In this document: positions 22,005 through 34,054 of the stretch, piece by piece
Numbering within the stretch: the stretch's first letter is position 1
How the letters are laid out: every line of letters begins with the position of its first letter
Source: Plotosus lineatus
Taxonomy: Eukaryota; Chordata; Actinopteri; Siluriformes; Plotosidae
Assembly: GCA_024760905.1 (NCBI GenBank)
Contig: CM045729.1
Location: 76,436,550 to 76,500,549 of the forward strand
Length of the DNA: 64,000 bases
Reading direction: 5' to 3'
Notes under the pieces: model-generated
The model's database searches: none
The model's input: only the letters and a program-made list of their open reading frames with translations
What the model was told of the DNA's origin: nothing
Translations under genes and position numbers: made by a program

Positions 22005-25000
22005 ACTGCCACTAGTAGGGTCACCCAAGGCAAACAGGTCCTTGGTAAGGGTCCAGACGACGTGTGGTTCAAAAGACCTCTCTGAAGAAAAAAGAAACAA
22101 GGACACAGTTTCCCTTGCCTGGACGTGGTCACTGAGGGGCAAGGCCTGTGGGTGGGGCTCAGAGGCAAGTGCCTGTTGGTTGGGCTTCTGCCCATGGAGC
22201 CCGGCAGGGCCCAGCCTGAAAATGAGACATGTGTCCACCCTCCCATGGACCCACCACCTGTGGGAGGGGCTATAGGAGTCAGTTGTAGTGTGAGTTGGGT
22301 GCCAGCCGAAAGCATGGTTTCTGTCTGACCAATCCTCTACTCCTGACTCTGACTCTTAGGACATAGAATGTCACCTCTCTAGTAGTGGGGGGAGGGGCTG
22401 AGCTGGTGTGTGAGGTGGAGAGATACCAACTTGTTATAGTCGGACTCACCTCAATGCATAGCTTGAGCTGTGAAGCCACCCATCTTGCGAGAAGTTGGAC
22501 CTTATTCCATTCTGGAAGTGCTTGTGGGGATAGCCGACAGGTTGGTGTGGGCATTATTGATGCCACCCATTCTTGGTGCCTACACAATGGGGTTCTCCCC
22601 AATTGACAAAAGGGTATCTTCCCTCCGTCTTTGGGTAGGGAGATGGGTCTGACTGCTGTTTGTGCTTATGCACCAAATAATAGTTCAGATTACCCAACCC
22701 TTCTTGGAGTCTTTATGGGTTGTATTGGGGAACAGTTCTCCAGGGGACTCATTCGTTGTTCTCGGAGACTTCATTGCCCATGTCGGTAACGATAGTGTGA
22801 CATGGAATGGTGTGATCGGTAGAGATGGCCTCTATAGTCTGACCACGAATGGTATTTTGTTGTTTGCTTCTATGCTTCAAAGTTTGTCCTTCACAAACAC
22901 CATGTTTGAAAATAAAGGTTGTCCATAAGTCCACTTGGCACCAGGACACACTAGGCCACTGTTTGATGATGGGCTTTGTAGTCGTGTCACCAGACTTGTG
23001 GCTGCATGTTCTGGACACCTGGGTGAAGAGGGGAACTGAGCTGTCAACTGATCACCACCTGGTGGTGAGCTGGCTCCAATGGCGGGGTAGGCTGTTGTCC
23101 AGACCTGGCAGGCCCAAGCATGTAGTTAGGGTCTCCTGGGAATGTTTGGCGGAGTCTCCTGTCAGAGGGGCCTTTAACTCCACCTTTAGCAGAGCCATAA
23201 CCACGTCCTGAAAGAGGTGGGTGACATGGAATCCGAATGTGCTATGCTTTGTTCCTCAATTGCTGAGATGGCAACACAAAGCTGTGGCCAGAAGGTCATA
23301 GGTGCTGTTCTGATGGTAACCCATGAACCCGGTGTTGGACACCTGTGGTGAAGGAGTCCATTCAGCTGAAAAAGGAAGCTTATCGGGTCTTATTGGCCTG
23401 TTGGACTCCAGAGGCAGCAGACAGGTACTGGCAGGCCAAACGTGCTGCAGCCTGTGCTATCACTGATACAAAATATCGGGAGTGGGAGGAGTTCGGTGAG
23501 GGCCTGGAAAGTGATATTCAGTGAGCCTCAAAAAGGTTCTGGACCACCATTCAACACCTCTGGGGGGGGGGGTCCCTCCACAAATGCTCTTTACAGTGGA
23601 AGTGGAGAGCTGCTCACCTCAGCTAGAGATGTCGTTGGGAGGCAAAAAAAAATACTTCAAGGACCTCTTCAATCCCACCAACATGCCCTCCATGGTAGAG
23701 GAAGACCGTGAAGGTTTGGATGGGGGTCCACTCATGACTGGAGCTGAAGTCACTGAGGTAGTCAACAAGCTCCTTGGTGGTCGGGCTCCGGGGGTAGATG
23801 AGATCTGCTCTGAAAATCCCAGTGCTCTGGATGCTGTACAACTGTCTTTGTTGACATGTCTCTGAAACATCGTGTGGTCATCAGGGGGCCATACCTTTGA
23901 ATTGGTAACTGGGGTGGTAGTTCCACTTTTTAAAAAGGGGGAAATGGAGGGTGTGTGTTCCAATTATTGTGGAATCATCACTCCTCAGCTTACCCCGGAA
24001 TGTCTCTGCAGGTTGCTGAATAGCAGGACATGACCGATAGTTGAACCAAGAGGCACAATGTGGTTCACAGTGTATTGTCCTGGCCTCAGCACTCTTGACC
24101 AACTCTATGCACTCTACAGAATCCTGGAGGGGGCATGGGAGTTTGCCCAATCTGTCCACATGTGTTTTGTGGATTTGGAGAAGGCTTTTGGTCATGTCCT
24201 TCGGGTTATCTTGTGGGGCGTGCTCCAGAAGTATGACATTCTGGACCAGTTGCCATGGGCCATTCCAATACTGTATCACCAGAGCCAGAGCTTGGTCCGC
24301 ATTGTGAACAACAGGTTGAATTCATTTCTGATGAGGGTTTGAATCTGTCAAGACTGTCCTTTGTCACTGATTCTGTTCATATTTTTTCATGGACAAAATT
24401 TCTAGGGCAAGTCCTAGGTCATGGTTCTCGGTCAGAAAAGGGTGGAATGCACCCTCAGGATCTAGAATGAGTTTCTGCCCCAAGGAGAGGAGTTCAACTA
24501 TCCCAGGGTCTTGTTCAGGAGTGAGGGAAGGATTGCGTGGGAGATCGACATTCAGATCGCTGCAGCCTTCGCTCTTAAGCGGAGCCTATACTGGTCTGTC
24601 GTGGTGAAGAGGGGGCTGAGTTGAAAGGCAAAGCTCTCAATTTACCAGCCAATCTATTTTCCTTTTACCTATGGTCACAAGTTTTGGGTAGTGACCAAAA
24701 TAACAAGATTGCAGATACAACTGGCTGAAATGAGCTCCCGTCACTGGGTGGCGGTGTTCTACCTTAGCGATAAGGTGAGAAGCTCAGTCATCTTGGGAGA
24801 GCTTTGAATACAACCACTGCTCCTCCCTATGGAGATGGTCTATGTGTTGTGGCTTAGGCATCTGGTTAGAATGCCTCCAGAACACCTAACTGGTGTGGTG
24901 TGCTTCACACCTGTTCACCTGGAAAAAGACCCCGGGATCAACCTAGAACACACTGGAGGGACTATGTTACTCAGCTGGTCTGGGTACACCTTGGCAGCCC

Positions 25001-25055
25001 CCCCATTGCTTAGGCTTCTGCCCTCACGACCCAACCCCGGATTAAGGAGATGAAG
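22005..25055 (+). mobile_element. Rex3-like RTE LINE, copy 1, heavily decayed
   Basis: The copy is collinear with the better copy at 34291-37318, from TAGGGTCACCCAAGGCAAAC at 22017 to a GATGAAGATGATG tail at about 25050. Endonuclease remnants include [26 protein letters not shown] (22770-22840) and STDHHLVVSW (23045-23080). RT remnants include VCSNY near 23955, FVDLEKAFGHV near 24170 and RNLYS-like C-terminal pieces. Near 24455-24475 a deletion removes the RT catalytic box. Stops and frameshifts are frequent throughout. This is the oldest of the three Rex3 copies. Confidence 0.85.
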
Positions 25056-25099
25056 ATGATGCTGATAGTATTATTAGTAGTAATTCTTAACCTCATTAA

Positions 25100-25240
25100 A
25101 TAATATGCACTGCAATGGCTTAGCAAGCTGCCCAGGGTGTACCCTGTCCTCGACCAGAATTGGCTGAGATGGGTGCCAGCCAACCTGTAAACCTAAATAG
25201 GATTTAGTGGTTCGGAAAATGAATGAATGAATTAATTAAA
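25100..25240 (-). repeat. dispersed teleost short repeat (unclassified), copy 3
   Basis: On the minus strand it starts with a CATTCATTCATTTTCCGAA head and has GGTTGGCACCCATCTCAGCC and GGGTACACCCTGGGCAGCTT. It lies directly after the Rex3 tail. Confidence 0.6.
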
Positions 25241-25303
25241 GAATAAATCGTATGTAATATACTAGTAACTGTGATTGGCATCCTCGTCTCATATAGGTGA
25301 TGG

Positions 25304-25537
25304 TTAGCACACATGGAGGACATGACAGGATCTTGTGTAGCAGTAAATGCCGATCCTGGAGTGGCAGTCCCTCTTGCAGTTGTCACAGATGTATATGGAT
25401 TGGGCATGCATGGAGGCTGCATGCTTCCTACTCACTGTTTTTGTTGATGTATCCCGAGTTCTCCCACCTTCCTCAGCTTTCGATGCTCCAGCATTTATCC
25501 TTTGCTGCCAGGAGTCATGGTTTACAGCAGTGTTCAC
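25304..25537 (-). pseudogene. unassigned LINE: C-terminal zinc-finger-like tail
   Basis: The end of the coding region reads VNHDSWQQRINAGASKAEE, then ICDNCKRDCHSRIGIYCYTRSC with Cys-Cys and His positions like a C2H2 finger in which the second His region is changed. In this family the LINE protein ends in such a finger; here the stop comes soon after. Confidence 0.65.
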
Positions 25538-25843
25538 CCAGTTTATTTTGTTGATGTTGGCTGCTTTGAAGTCTCACTTGATGGTGTCTTTGAAGTGCAG
25601 TAAAGGTCGACCGACGCAATGAGTGCCATCACGCAACTCACCATAGAGAATTTCTCGTGGCAGGCGCTGAGGCTCCATGCGATGCACATAACCAAGCCAA
25701 CGGAGACATCTCTGTATGAGCATAGAGGGTATGGACATAAGAACAGCGCGCTGATGAACCTCAGTATTTGGGAGTTTGCCCTGCAATCTGATATGTAGCA
25801 ATCGGCGAAGCGAGCAGAGATGGAACACATTGCAGCGACTCTC

Positions 25844-26215
25844 CTATCTGGTGTAGGTTGTCCACAACTCACTGCCATAAAGCAGAGCAGACAGGACACA
25901 AGCTTGATCCATACAGACTTTAGTCCTTTTGCTCAGCAGGCTGTTGTTCCACACTCGCATTTTGAGTTTAGCCAAGACTCCAGCAGCTTTGGCAATTCTT
26001 GAACTGATCTCAATGTCAAGAGATGTTGAGCTGGTCACAATGGAGCCCAGGTAAATAAAGGCATCCACGACCTTAAGCTGTGAGTTCCCGATTGTGATGG
26101 ATGGTGGGGACTCGACATCCTGCACCATGATGTTCGTTTTCTCGAGGCTGATTCTCAGCCCAAAACTCCCTGCAGGCAGCACACAGCTTGCTGACCAGGT
26201 GCTGAAGGTCATCAT
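25844..26215 (-). pseudogene. unassigned LINE: RT thumb fragment
   Basis: After some misframed codons the frame reads LRISLEKTNIMVQDVESPPSITIGNSQLKVVDAFIYLGS, then LDIEISSRIAKAAGVLAKL and SALLYGSELWTTYTR. This is the region after the RT catalytic box. It continues in another frame at 25828-25574 with RCLRWLGYVHRMEPQ. Confidence 0.8.
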
Positions 26216-27477
26216 TGCTGTGAGATATCAGAGCAGTAGCATCTGTGAACAGCAACTAATGAATCAGCATCTCGTAGGTCTTGGTCTTGTCACGAAGTCT
26301 GGTAATGTTGAAGAGTTTACCATATTACCTCCTTCAAATGTAAACTCCATCATCACAGTCAGTGAAGGCATAATGTAGGGGCATCAAAAAAGACCCCAAA
26401 TAGGGTTGGTGCTAGGACACAGCCTTGCTTCACTCCACTGCTGACTGGGAAGGGGTCAGAGTTAGCTCCATTGAAGCAAGCCATGCTCTGCATGTTCTGA
26501 TTAAAGGAGAAAATAACTGCAAGGAGTGTGGGAAGATAGCCAATCTTTTGAAGAATCTGGAAAAGCCCGCTTCAGCTCACTAAATCAAAGGCTTTGGTCA
26601 GGTCCACAAAAGCAAGGAACAATGGCTGCTGTTGTTCACGGCACTTCTCCTGCAACTGACAGAGAGAGAATCATATCCACTGATGATCTTCCTGCTCTGA
26701 AGCCACATTGCGACTTGGGATAGACACTTGAGGCGAGGCTCTGAAAGTGGTTGAGGATGACTCAGGTGAAATCTTGCAGACAGTGCTCAGTAGGGAGATG
26801 CCCTGATAGTAATTACAATCACTATGATCTCACTTGTTTTTATACAGGGTGAAGATCTTGGCACCTCTCATGTCCTGAGGAATGTGGCTTGCTGCCAGCA
26901 CAGACATAGGAGGTTATGCAGCAACTGCAGGATGGTTTGTGTCCCTTGCTTCAGGACTTCTGATAGAATACCATATTTCCCTGGCACCTTTCCACAGACA
27001 AGCGAGCCACGGCTTTGCCTAGCTCCACCAGTGTGGGTATTCTGTGTCATGTAAAGCTCAAGGTAATGCTCAACCCATCATTGCAGCTGCTTACTCTGGT
27101 TGGTGATAGTTTTGCCAGACTTGGACTTGAGGGGGGCTGTTTTGATGCTCGTGGGGCCGAGAGCAGTTTTGATCCCCTCATACAATCCTTTGGCTTATCA
27201 GCAGCTGGTTGGATCTGGGCGCACAGGATCTGCCAGTACTTGCTTGCACAATGGCAGGCAGTCTGATGAGCCTTGTGTCTAGCTGCATTGAAAGCATCGG
27301 GCTTGCTAGGGCAAGGATTCTGTTTGTGCTCCAACATCAGTTTCCTTTTGGCCTCTGTAACTGGCAGCATTTCTACCTCATGTGCCTCAAATCAATCTGC
27401 ATTCTTCTGTTCTTTTTTTACCTAAGGTGACTATGGCTGAGTTGTAGAAGTCGGTATAAAGGTAACTCCACGTGACA

Positions 27478-28149
27478 TCAATATTTCCCTGAGTCACTTG
27501 GTGATGGCTTAGCATGGCGAATCTTCCTGGTTTTCAGTCTAATCTTAGTGGCAATGAGAAAATAATGTGTCACACACAGCACTGTGGTAGGATCACGTAT
27601 GAAAGATTGTGCTGAGGTCTGTTCTCCTGGTGATAACAAAGTCAATCCTAGTGCCAGTAATGGGGCAGGGGATGTCTCCAAGACACGTTCTGTATCACCT
27701 TGCACATGAAATAGGAGTTGGTGATGCAGAGGCCGTGATAGCAACAGAATTTGAGCAGTCTGCCTGCTCTCATTCACCCTGCCTATGCCATGGTGCCTGA
27801 GGCAGGGAGGCCATGCTTGCCAATTAGCACTCACACGAGAATTGAAATCGCCAAGTAAGTATATGCCCTTGGTGTTCAGGGTTTCTGACAGTGCATGTCC
27901 TAGGGCCTTGTAGAAATTATAATTTTCTTTATGAGTGGAGGTCAGAATAGCAGCATAGGCTGATAATATATTAATGCAGCCGAGTGATGTCTTCATGTGC
28001 AAGGTGAGTAATATTGATGATCCCCTGGTGGGTATTTCAATGGAGGCAAGCAGCAAGTTCCTCATGGAAAAACCTACACCATGCTGCCTGGGCTCATCCA
28101 TGGACAAGCCCTGCCAGAAGCAAGTGTAGTCTGTTACTCTGAGAGACAC
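27478..28149 (-). pseudogene. unassigned LINE: endonuclease fragment
   Basis: This 223-codon frame reads HGVGFSMRN, CINILSAYAAIL and YLLGDFNSRVSANWQAWPPCLRHHGIGRVNE, the GDFN box of exonuclease-endonuclease-phosphatase enzymes. It then loses similarity through a frameshift and regains it at DPTTVLCVTHYFLIATKIRL, where the family has a TDH motif; here the Asp-His pair is changed. The N-terminal QETRW-type motif was not found in frame. Confidence 0.75.
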
Positions 28150-28330
28150 ACTATCAGGCAGCCAGGGTCCTGGAGGCAGGCTACATCAATATTAAGTCTA
28201 GCCTGCTTCTTGTTTATGATGGCTGACTTGCTGAAGTTATAGATTAATTGGAGGTCAGAAGAGAGTCCAGGACACATTGTATGGATAGCTGGCGAATCAA
28301 AATTACTTTGGTTGATGGTTTTTTTTTTTT

Positions 28331-28990
28331 TTTATTTTTGGAGGGGGGGTGTTGCCTGGTCCAGGAATTACGTTCACCGTTCAGGCGACCCCTATGCTCT
28401 ACACACCCAGTAGAATAAGCAAACGTGGTGAGGTAGCATCTTACTGTCCGGTGTCTGCTCGGTTTGAGACAGGCGGTAGCTACCCAATGTGGTCTGAATA
28501 CATCTCCCACCAAGGGTCAAGGCTCCTGGTGCTCCAACATTATGCCAATTGGTCGGAGCTTATCACCTTGTCCTGTTGGTTGATGTTGGAGTCATTTGAC
28601 TCTGCTGGAGGCCATTCTCCGGGTGTGTGCCAAAGGCCTGGGTGGGTAATATGAAAACACCATGCTGCCCAGACTGCAATGTCCCCCTCTCGGTGTCACT
28701 AGTAAGATCCAAGGGAAAGGATGAACCAAGACGACTTGGTGCCAGGCCAATTGCAGGAGCTGCTGGATGCAGGTGCAGTAATGCTACAACCATCTCACGG
28801 GGCTCCACTCCAGGTCTTTATCCTCGAGGTGACCTTCCTGAAGCCTTTCCTGCAATCAGGAAATCAGGCAGTGGAGGTTTGGAATCAGGGTTTGCATTCC
28901 CATAGATTAGCTGCTTTCCATGGCTGAAGAGCCCTGTCTACCCTGAGCAACTGGCTTTGAGGTGCCACTGACTCACCTTTGCCCCTGCTC
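28331..28990 (-). other. possible 5' untranslated part of the unassigned LINE
   Basis: A T-rich run (28319-28337) is followed by moderately GC-rich, non-coding-looking sequence up to a break near 28990. Its position, directly upstream of the endonuclease on the minus strand, suggests it is the 5' region of the same LINE, but I have no second copy to compare it with. Confidence 0.3.
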
Positions 28991-29019
28991 CTGTCTTTAA
29001 TGCCAGTTTCGCCCTTTTT

Positions 29020-30004
29020 TCATACTTTGGCTGAAGGTGTGACTTATACTCCAGAGTGACTTATATGTGAAATTATTACATATAATTCAGCTCGCCATAA
29101 TAATGACATGATATCACATGTTTTCTATGTTTACACCCTCAACCATAAGAGGGCACTCTAGGCTTGGGTACCAGTAGCTGCTCATCCACCACTGAAGAAA
29201 TGGCCCCCAAAATAGAATATTCTAAGTAATATAATAATAAAATAATATATTCTGTGGATTACAAGCTGCAAGTAGTGAAATATCCAGCAGAAAATGATAA
29301 TTGAACAGCAGAAAGAAAGTTTGGAATGAACGAAATACTTGTGAAGGACTGGAACAAAGTGGAGATTACTATTACTGCAATGAACAAAACAAAAAAAGCA
29401 AATCGCAGGCTAAAAGCTAGATGGCGACAGCTAGAGGAATGAGCTCGCACAGGGGTGCTTGTGCAACATGCTGCAGGGCGAGGCTTATCACCAGTGCAGC
29501 TGCCTCTCCATGTCCAGGTAGTGTAATTATTAGACTCACAACTACACGAAGGCAACAAGAGGGCAGAAAAGCGGAGACTATTATTACTGCAATAAATAAA
29601 ACAAACAAAAAAAGCTAATCGCGGGTTAAAACCTAGAGGAATGAGCTTGCACAAGGGGGCTTGAGCAATGTGCTTCAGGAAAAGTCTTGTCAACAGTGCA
29701 GTTACGTCTCCACGTCCAGGTAGTTGTCAAGGAGATGAATATAAATAACTTTGCGTAAGGACTTTCTTGGTGTCACCACTTCATGCAATGCAACCGCCTC
29801 TCTATTAGAGCAAGGACCATAACCGTCATAAAAACTGCCAGCAGATTTCCCAGCCAAGGTAGACAGTTTCCATGAGTTTGTGAGTTATACTCTAGTGCAA
29901 CTTACATATGTTTTTTTTTTTCTTTTTTATTATGCATGCTTTTTTTTTTTTTTTTTTGGCAATGAGACTTGTACTCCGGAGTGGCGTATAGTCCAAAAAA
30001 TACG
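29020..30004 (+). mobile_element. Tigger/pogo-type DNA transposon relic with internal tandem duplication
   Basis: The ends carry the decayed inverted GACTTATACTCCRGAGTG motifs (29038 region; inverse ACTTGTACTCCGGAGTGGCG at 29968). The right terminus reads CAAAAAATACG next to TA, as in pogo-like elements. Between them are decayed codons for the N-terminal DNA-binding region: DYKLQVVKYPAEN, LVKDWNK, TKKANRRLKARWRQLEE and AAGRGLSPVQL (29258-29500). The stretch 29362-29520 is repeated at 29571-29724 with substitutions. No catalytic domain remains. Confidence 0.7.
29421..29618 (+). other. internal duplication junction of the Tigger relic
   Basis: This marks the spacing between the two copies of the approximately 155-bp segment. 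Both copies share GAATGAGCT, GTGCTTCAGG/TGCTGCAGG and a CTCCATGTCCAGGTAGT end. The duplication is older than some of the substitutions that separate the copies. Confidence 0.5.
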
Positions 30005-30507
30005 ATATATAATAATTAGCATTATTATCAGAACAGTCTATTAAAAGTCAAATAGAATTAGGATGTGCTGTTATAGAACAACTAAAAGGAATGCTGCTTC
30101 ACATGGTCAGTATCACACCTGTAGATTATTTTTACATAATGGCATGCCTCATTGTGTTTTATTCCTTACATAACTCGTATAACTCAGTGTTGTAACTTAA
30201 ATGTCACTATTCATTATAATACGTTGTCATGCTTGGTCCAACCTCTATAACTAATAATAACCTGTGAGTAATTAGAAAGTCACTGTGATATTTGCAACAA
30301 ATTAAAAACATTTTAAATGTCATCTGTTCATGCTCCCAAAAATGAAAGGGATACTCATACAATATGTTGCACTCAGCATGTTGTTCCTCTAGGGCCCACT
30401 AGAGGCATGTCCTTATCATTGTGGTGTGTTTTATCGAAAACACCTAGGTACTTCTCTTGTACATTATTTATTTTGCCATTAAAAGTCAGAAACTTCAGTA
30501 ATTCTTG

Positions 30508-30511
<4 letters not shown>

Positions 30512-30581
<70 letters not shown>

Positions 30582-30590
30582 CGTGTGTGT
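30512..30590. repeat. (CT)n-(GT)n compound microsatellite
   Basis: About 26 CT units followed by about 13 GT units with one GC interruption. Confidence 0.95.
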
Positions 30591-30796
30591 TTGGGTTTGG
30601 TTTCTGTCCAAGTAAACTTGGAGGAAGAAATTATTTCTGAGTTTTATGTGAGGTGTCTATTATTATTATTGCCTTTTGTTACAGTAGAAATAGCATGTAC
30701 CTTTCTACCTTCCTAATGTCAAGAACATTATACACGTTGTTTAAATAATGCTCCTGAATTTTAATGATGTACACTGTATACTGATCAGTCACAATC

Positions 30797-30840
30797 AAAA
30801 AAAAAAAAAAAAACAAACAAACAAACAAACAAACAAAAAA
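30797..30840. repeat. poly-A and (CAAA)n array
   Basis: An A run of about 18 bases followed by six CAAA units. It may be the decayed tail of a retroposed element, but none was recognised beside it. Confidence 0.8.
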
Positions 30841-31004
30841 CAGGATGAGCACTGAGAGGTAAAGTGAACCATTCCAATAGTACTTGCTTTGCATGGGGGT
30901 GTAAAACACAAAGTGAGCTGTCAGTTCTTGAAGTAGATGTGTTAGAAGAAGAAAAAAATGAGTTGGCATAGGAATCTAAGTGACTTTGACAAGGGTCACA
31001 TTTT

Positions 31005-31110
31005 CTCACTGCTTACTCCTGGAGCCTATCTCAGCCGGCACTGATTAAAAGTAGTGTACACCCTGAACATGTTGCCATACCATCACAGACAAGACCACAT
31101 TGTTTTGGCT
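31005..31110 (+). repeat. dispersed teleost short repeat (unclassified), copy 4
   Basis: It has GGAGCCTATCTCAGCCGGCA, GTGTACACCCTGAACATGTT and GCCATACCATCACAGA, in the same order as the other copies. Confidence 0.6.
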
Positions 31111-31589
31111 AAATTACTGGGTCTGTTCACTTTAAAAATGCAAGTATCAGGAGTTCCTCATATGCAATGGTAACTTACATGGAGCTGCCAAAGGTGCTCT
31201 AAGTAAGGAAGATGAGTGAACTGGCAGGAATATCACCGATGCACAATATTAACTAATGCATGTGGAGAGTAAAGGTGAGCACGTCTTCTCTGATTCCACA
31301 TATATACTTCTGAAGCACAAACTGCTGAAACTATCAAAGCTGGCTGTGATAGAAGGGTGTCAGTGCACAGTGCTTTGCAGCATGCTGTATATGGGCCTGA
31401 TGGTATTCATATTATGGCTGATGGGTGTGTAGTTCTGTTACATTAAGTAAGAGGAACAGGGGAAACTTGCTTAGAAATATAGCTCGGTTTCCAGTTAGTC
31501 ATTGGACTAATTCATCAGTTAAAAACTTAACTTTATTTTGTAGTGTAGTTGAAAAATTGTAGTTGAAAGTTAGAGAAGATTATAAATAA

Positions 31590-32266
31590 TTTTTACTTTG
31601 AAGATCTGATAAATGAGGAAAATGAGAGAGAAAAAAGAGAATGGTGAGGTTACAGGGAGCAGTGATAAGAAAGGTGGAGGATTTTAAGTACTTAGGCTCA
31701 AAAATCCAGAGTAATGGAGAGTGTGGAAAAGAGGTGAAGAAGCATGTGCAGGCAGGTTGGAATGGCGGGAGAAAAGTGTCCAGTGTGATGTGTGATAGGA
31801 AGGTATCGGCAAGAATGAAGGGAAAAGTGTACAGGACTGTGATGAGGCCAGCGATGTTGTATGGTTTAGAAACTGGGGAAAAGACAGGAGGCAGAGTTGG
31901 AGGTAGCAGAGATGAAAATGTTGAGGTTCTCTTTGGGAGTAATGAGGATGGATAGGATCAGGAATGAGTATATCAGAGGGACAGCACATGTAAGATGTTT
32001 TGGAGACAAAGTCACAGAGGCTAGATTGAGATGGTTTGGACATGTACAGAGGAGGGATAGTGAGTATATTGGTAGTAGGATGCTGAGATTGGAACTACCA
32101 GGCAGAAGGCCAGAGGAAGACCAAAGAGAAGATTTATCGATGTGGTGAAGGAGGACATGAAGGAAGTTAAAGTAAGAGTAGAAGATGCAGAGGATAGGGT
32201 GAGATGGAGGCAGATCATTTGCTGTGGCGACTCCTGAAGGGAATAGCCGAAAGGAAAAGAAGAAGA
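31590..32266 (+). mobile_element. RTE-clade LINE, copy D, with internal deletion
   Basis: It starts with a short RT-fingers piece ([11 protein letters not shown] region, about 31600-31640) and jumps directly to VRLQGAVIRKVEDFKYLG, so the whole RT palm including FADD is deleted. It continues to the 3' signature (GGCGACTCCTGAAGGGAATAGCC) and GAAGAAG tail. Frames 31641-31955 and 31897-32148 cover the remainder. A missing 12 or so bases near 31875 (VALGKRQ) shifts the frame. Confidence 0.9.
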
Positions 32267-32705
32267 TCATCGAATGGGAAAACTATTTTCTGGAGCTTTG
32301 AGATTCTTTTTAGCGATGTGCCAAAAGATAGAGTGTTTCTGAAGGTGATGGGTTATTTCTAAGACTCAGTAAAGGACAGACAAGTTTTTTTGTTCAATAA
32401 AAGATCATAAAAAAAAAAAAAAAAAAACCTAAATCAATGACATTAGAGCTCACAAAAATTGCTGTATTGAAGTCTGACATAAAATCCATAGATCACAAGT
32501 GATGTATTCAAACGGCAAAACCAGAACAAAGCTGCAGCTCTTCCACCGAAATAAGTGTCTTTTCTTGTGAATCATGCTGGTTATATTCTGAACTGTAATA
32601 ATGATGATCATTAGAACACAATGTTCCAGAAAAGCTCTACCAGCAGACATGCTTTCTTTTCCTATGCTGGAGAAAAGAATAGCATTATTTTTTCTTAATT
32701 ACAAA

Positions 32706-32707
<2 letters not shown>

Positions 32708-32776
<69 letters not shown>
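32708..32776. repeat. (CT)n-(GT)n compound microsatellite
   Basis: About 14 CT units and 20 GT units. Confidence 0.95.
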
Positions 32777-32779
<3 letters not shown>

Positions 32780-33644
32780 AACACTGTTGTCGATGGTAAG
32801 CATCTCAGGTCTGGTCCAAAAATTAAAGCCCCAAATTTACACCACAGTTCAGTTTAAATTGCATTTACACACACACACACACACACAACATAACCATTGC
32901 TCACAGTGGAAAGCCCCTCCAAAAAGAGTACAGAGAAATGTGAGATAAGTTCAGTCAGCAAACACAATACAGTCACTTTCTATTCAAGCGCATAAACCAT
33001 AAATAGCCACAACCAGCTTAAAGACTATCTTGTGGTTGCACAGTGTACCAGGTGTTCTGGTCTTATTTGTGTACAAAACAACTGAGTTTCCGTATCTGCC
33101 ATTTTCCAGTCATTATATTTGCTTATTAACCTGCCATACTAACATTGACTATTATGGTGAAAGGCAGCGTTCCTGAGAAGCCACTTTTTCCCCCACTTAT
33201 TTTGGTAGCAATGCAATATTTTTTAAAGTACTGCATTGCTATTTTGACACTCTGACAAGCATGAAATGTTGTTTAGAAACTTGCTAACATACCCTGCGTC
33301 ACTATCATGACAGCACATACAAAAAAACTTCATGTGATGTGATCATTAGCTTGAAGAAGGCACCATTTTTAGAAACCTCAAGTGAAACTGAATGCTACAC
33401 CAACCAATCAAGGCTAAATGAGTGACAGTGTCTATTTTTTTTTTCTCTTGCCATGTGTGGCAACATTAATACCATGCATAATGCCAACTGTTCAGAAGCT
33501 TTAACAAACAGATTCAAGGAGAATGATGTACTGTCAGGACCCAGGAGGTAGTCACATTTCTTGTTATCATGATTGAATGCACAATTTTAATTTAAAACAG
33601 TTTGCTTCAGGCCACATGGTATCACAAAGCATGTTTGCTTTACG

Positions 33645-33935
33645 TTAAGAAGGTTCTGGGTTTGATTCCCGGGCTTGGGTGTTTGTGATTTTCCTCCAGG
33701 AATTTGGGTTTCCTATCACCGTCCAAAAATATGCACAGTAGGCAAGTTGTCCGTTCCAATTCACCCCTAGTTTTGAGTAAGAATGCGAATGGTTGTATGC
33801 ATGTTGGCACTGCAATAGCCTGGCCAGCTATTCAGGGTGCACCCTGCCCACACCCAGCGTTGGTAAAGATGGGTGCCTCATCCCCGCAAACCTGATTATG
33901 ATAAAACATCTTTGAAAATGAGTGAATGAGTTTGT
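33645..33935 (-). repeat. dispersed teleost short repeat (unclassified), copy 5
   Basis: On the plus strand it reads GGTTTGATTCCCGGGCTTGG, TTTTCCTCCAGG, AAAATATGCACA, CCAGCTATTCAGGGTGCACC and a final GAATGAGTT. This is the full motif order of the family on the opposite strand. Confidence 0.65.
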
Positions 33936-34054
33936 TTCATTATATTATCAGATGTATGTGCTATACATACATGTATCAGCATTTTCTATGTGCTCCTTTG
34001 CAATCGCTGGAATCAGCTTTTCATCTGCGCTGTAGATATTTATAATGTTTCGCT

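Larger units (their letters stand above)
25255..28330 (-). mobile_element. non-LTR retrotransposon with apurinic-type endonuclease, clade unassigned
   Basis: On the minus strand it encodes an endonuclease (28149-27478), RT in many frames (27430-25600) and a cysteine/histidine C-terminus (25537-25304). RT blocks include SGVKQGCVLAPTLFGVFF near 26440-26390, LFTDATALISHS near 26250, where the usual FADD has become FTDA, YLGSIVTSSTSLD, LYGSELWTTY, RWLGYVHRMEPQRLPREILY and a final CDNCKRDCHSRIG zinc-finger-like motif. It is distinct from both Rex3 and the Expander-like family. I recognise the family from fish sequences but cannot name its clade with confidence. Many frameshifts and a lost catalytic Asp show that it is dead. 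Confidence 0.8.
30005..31589. other. unassigned DNA with microsatellites
   Basis: It contains a CT/GT array, an A-rich CAAA array and one dispersed repeat. A stretch at 31290-31400 reads vaguely like a Tc1-type transposase helix but is too short to call. Confidence 0.45.
32267..34054. other. unassigned DNA
   Basis: It contains a poly-A run (32409-32427), a CT/GT array (32708-32776), a short CA array (32868-32886) and one dispersed repeat (33645-33935). No coding content was found. Confidence 0.45.

Noticed and set aside
31263..31440. A stretch faintly like a Tc1-type transposase helix region
   Set aside because: Only a few codons fit and there are no inverted ends; too weak to list as a feature.
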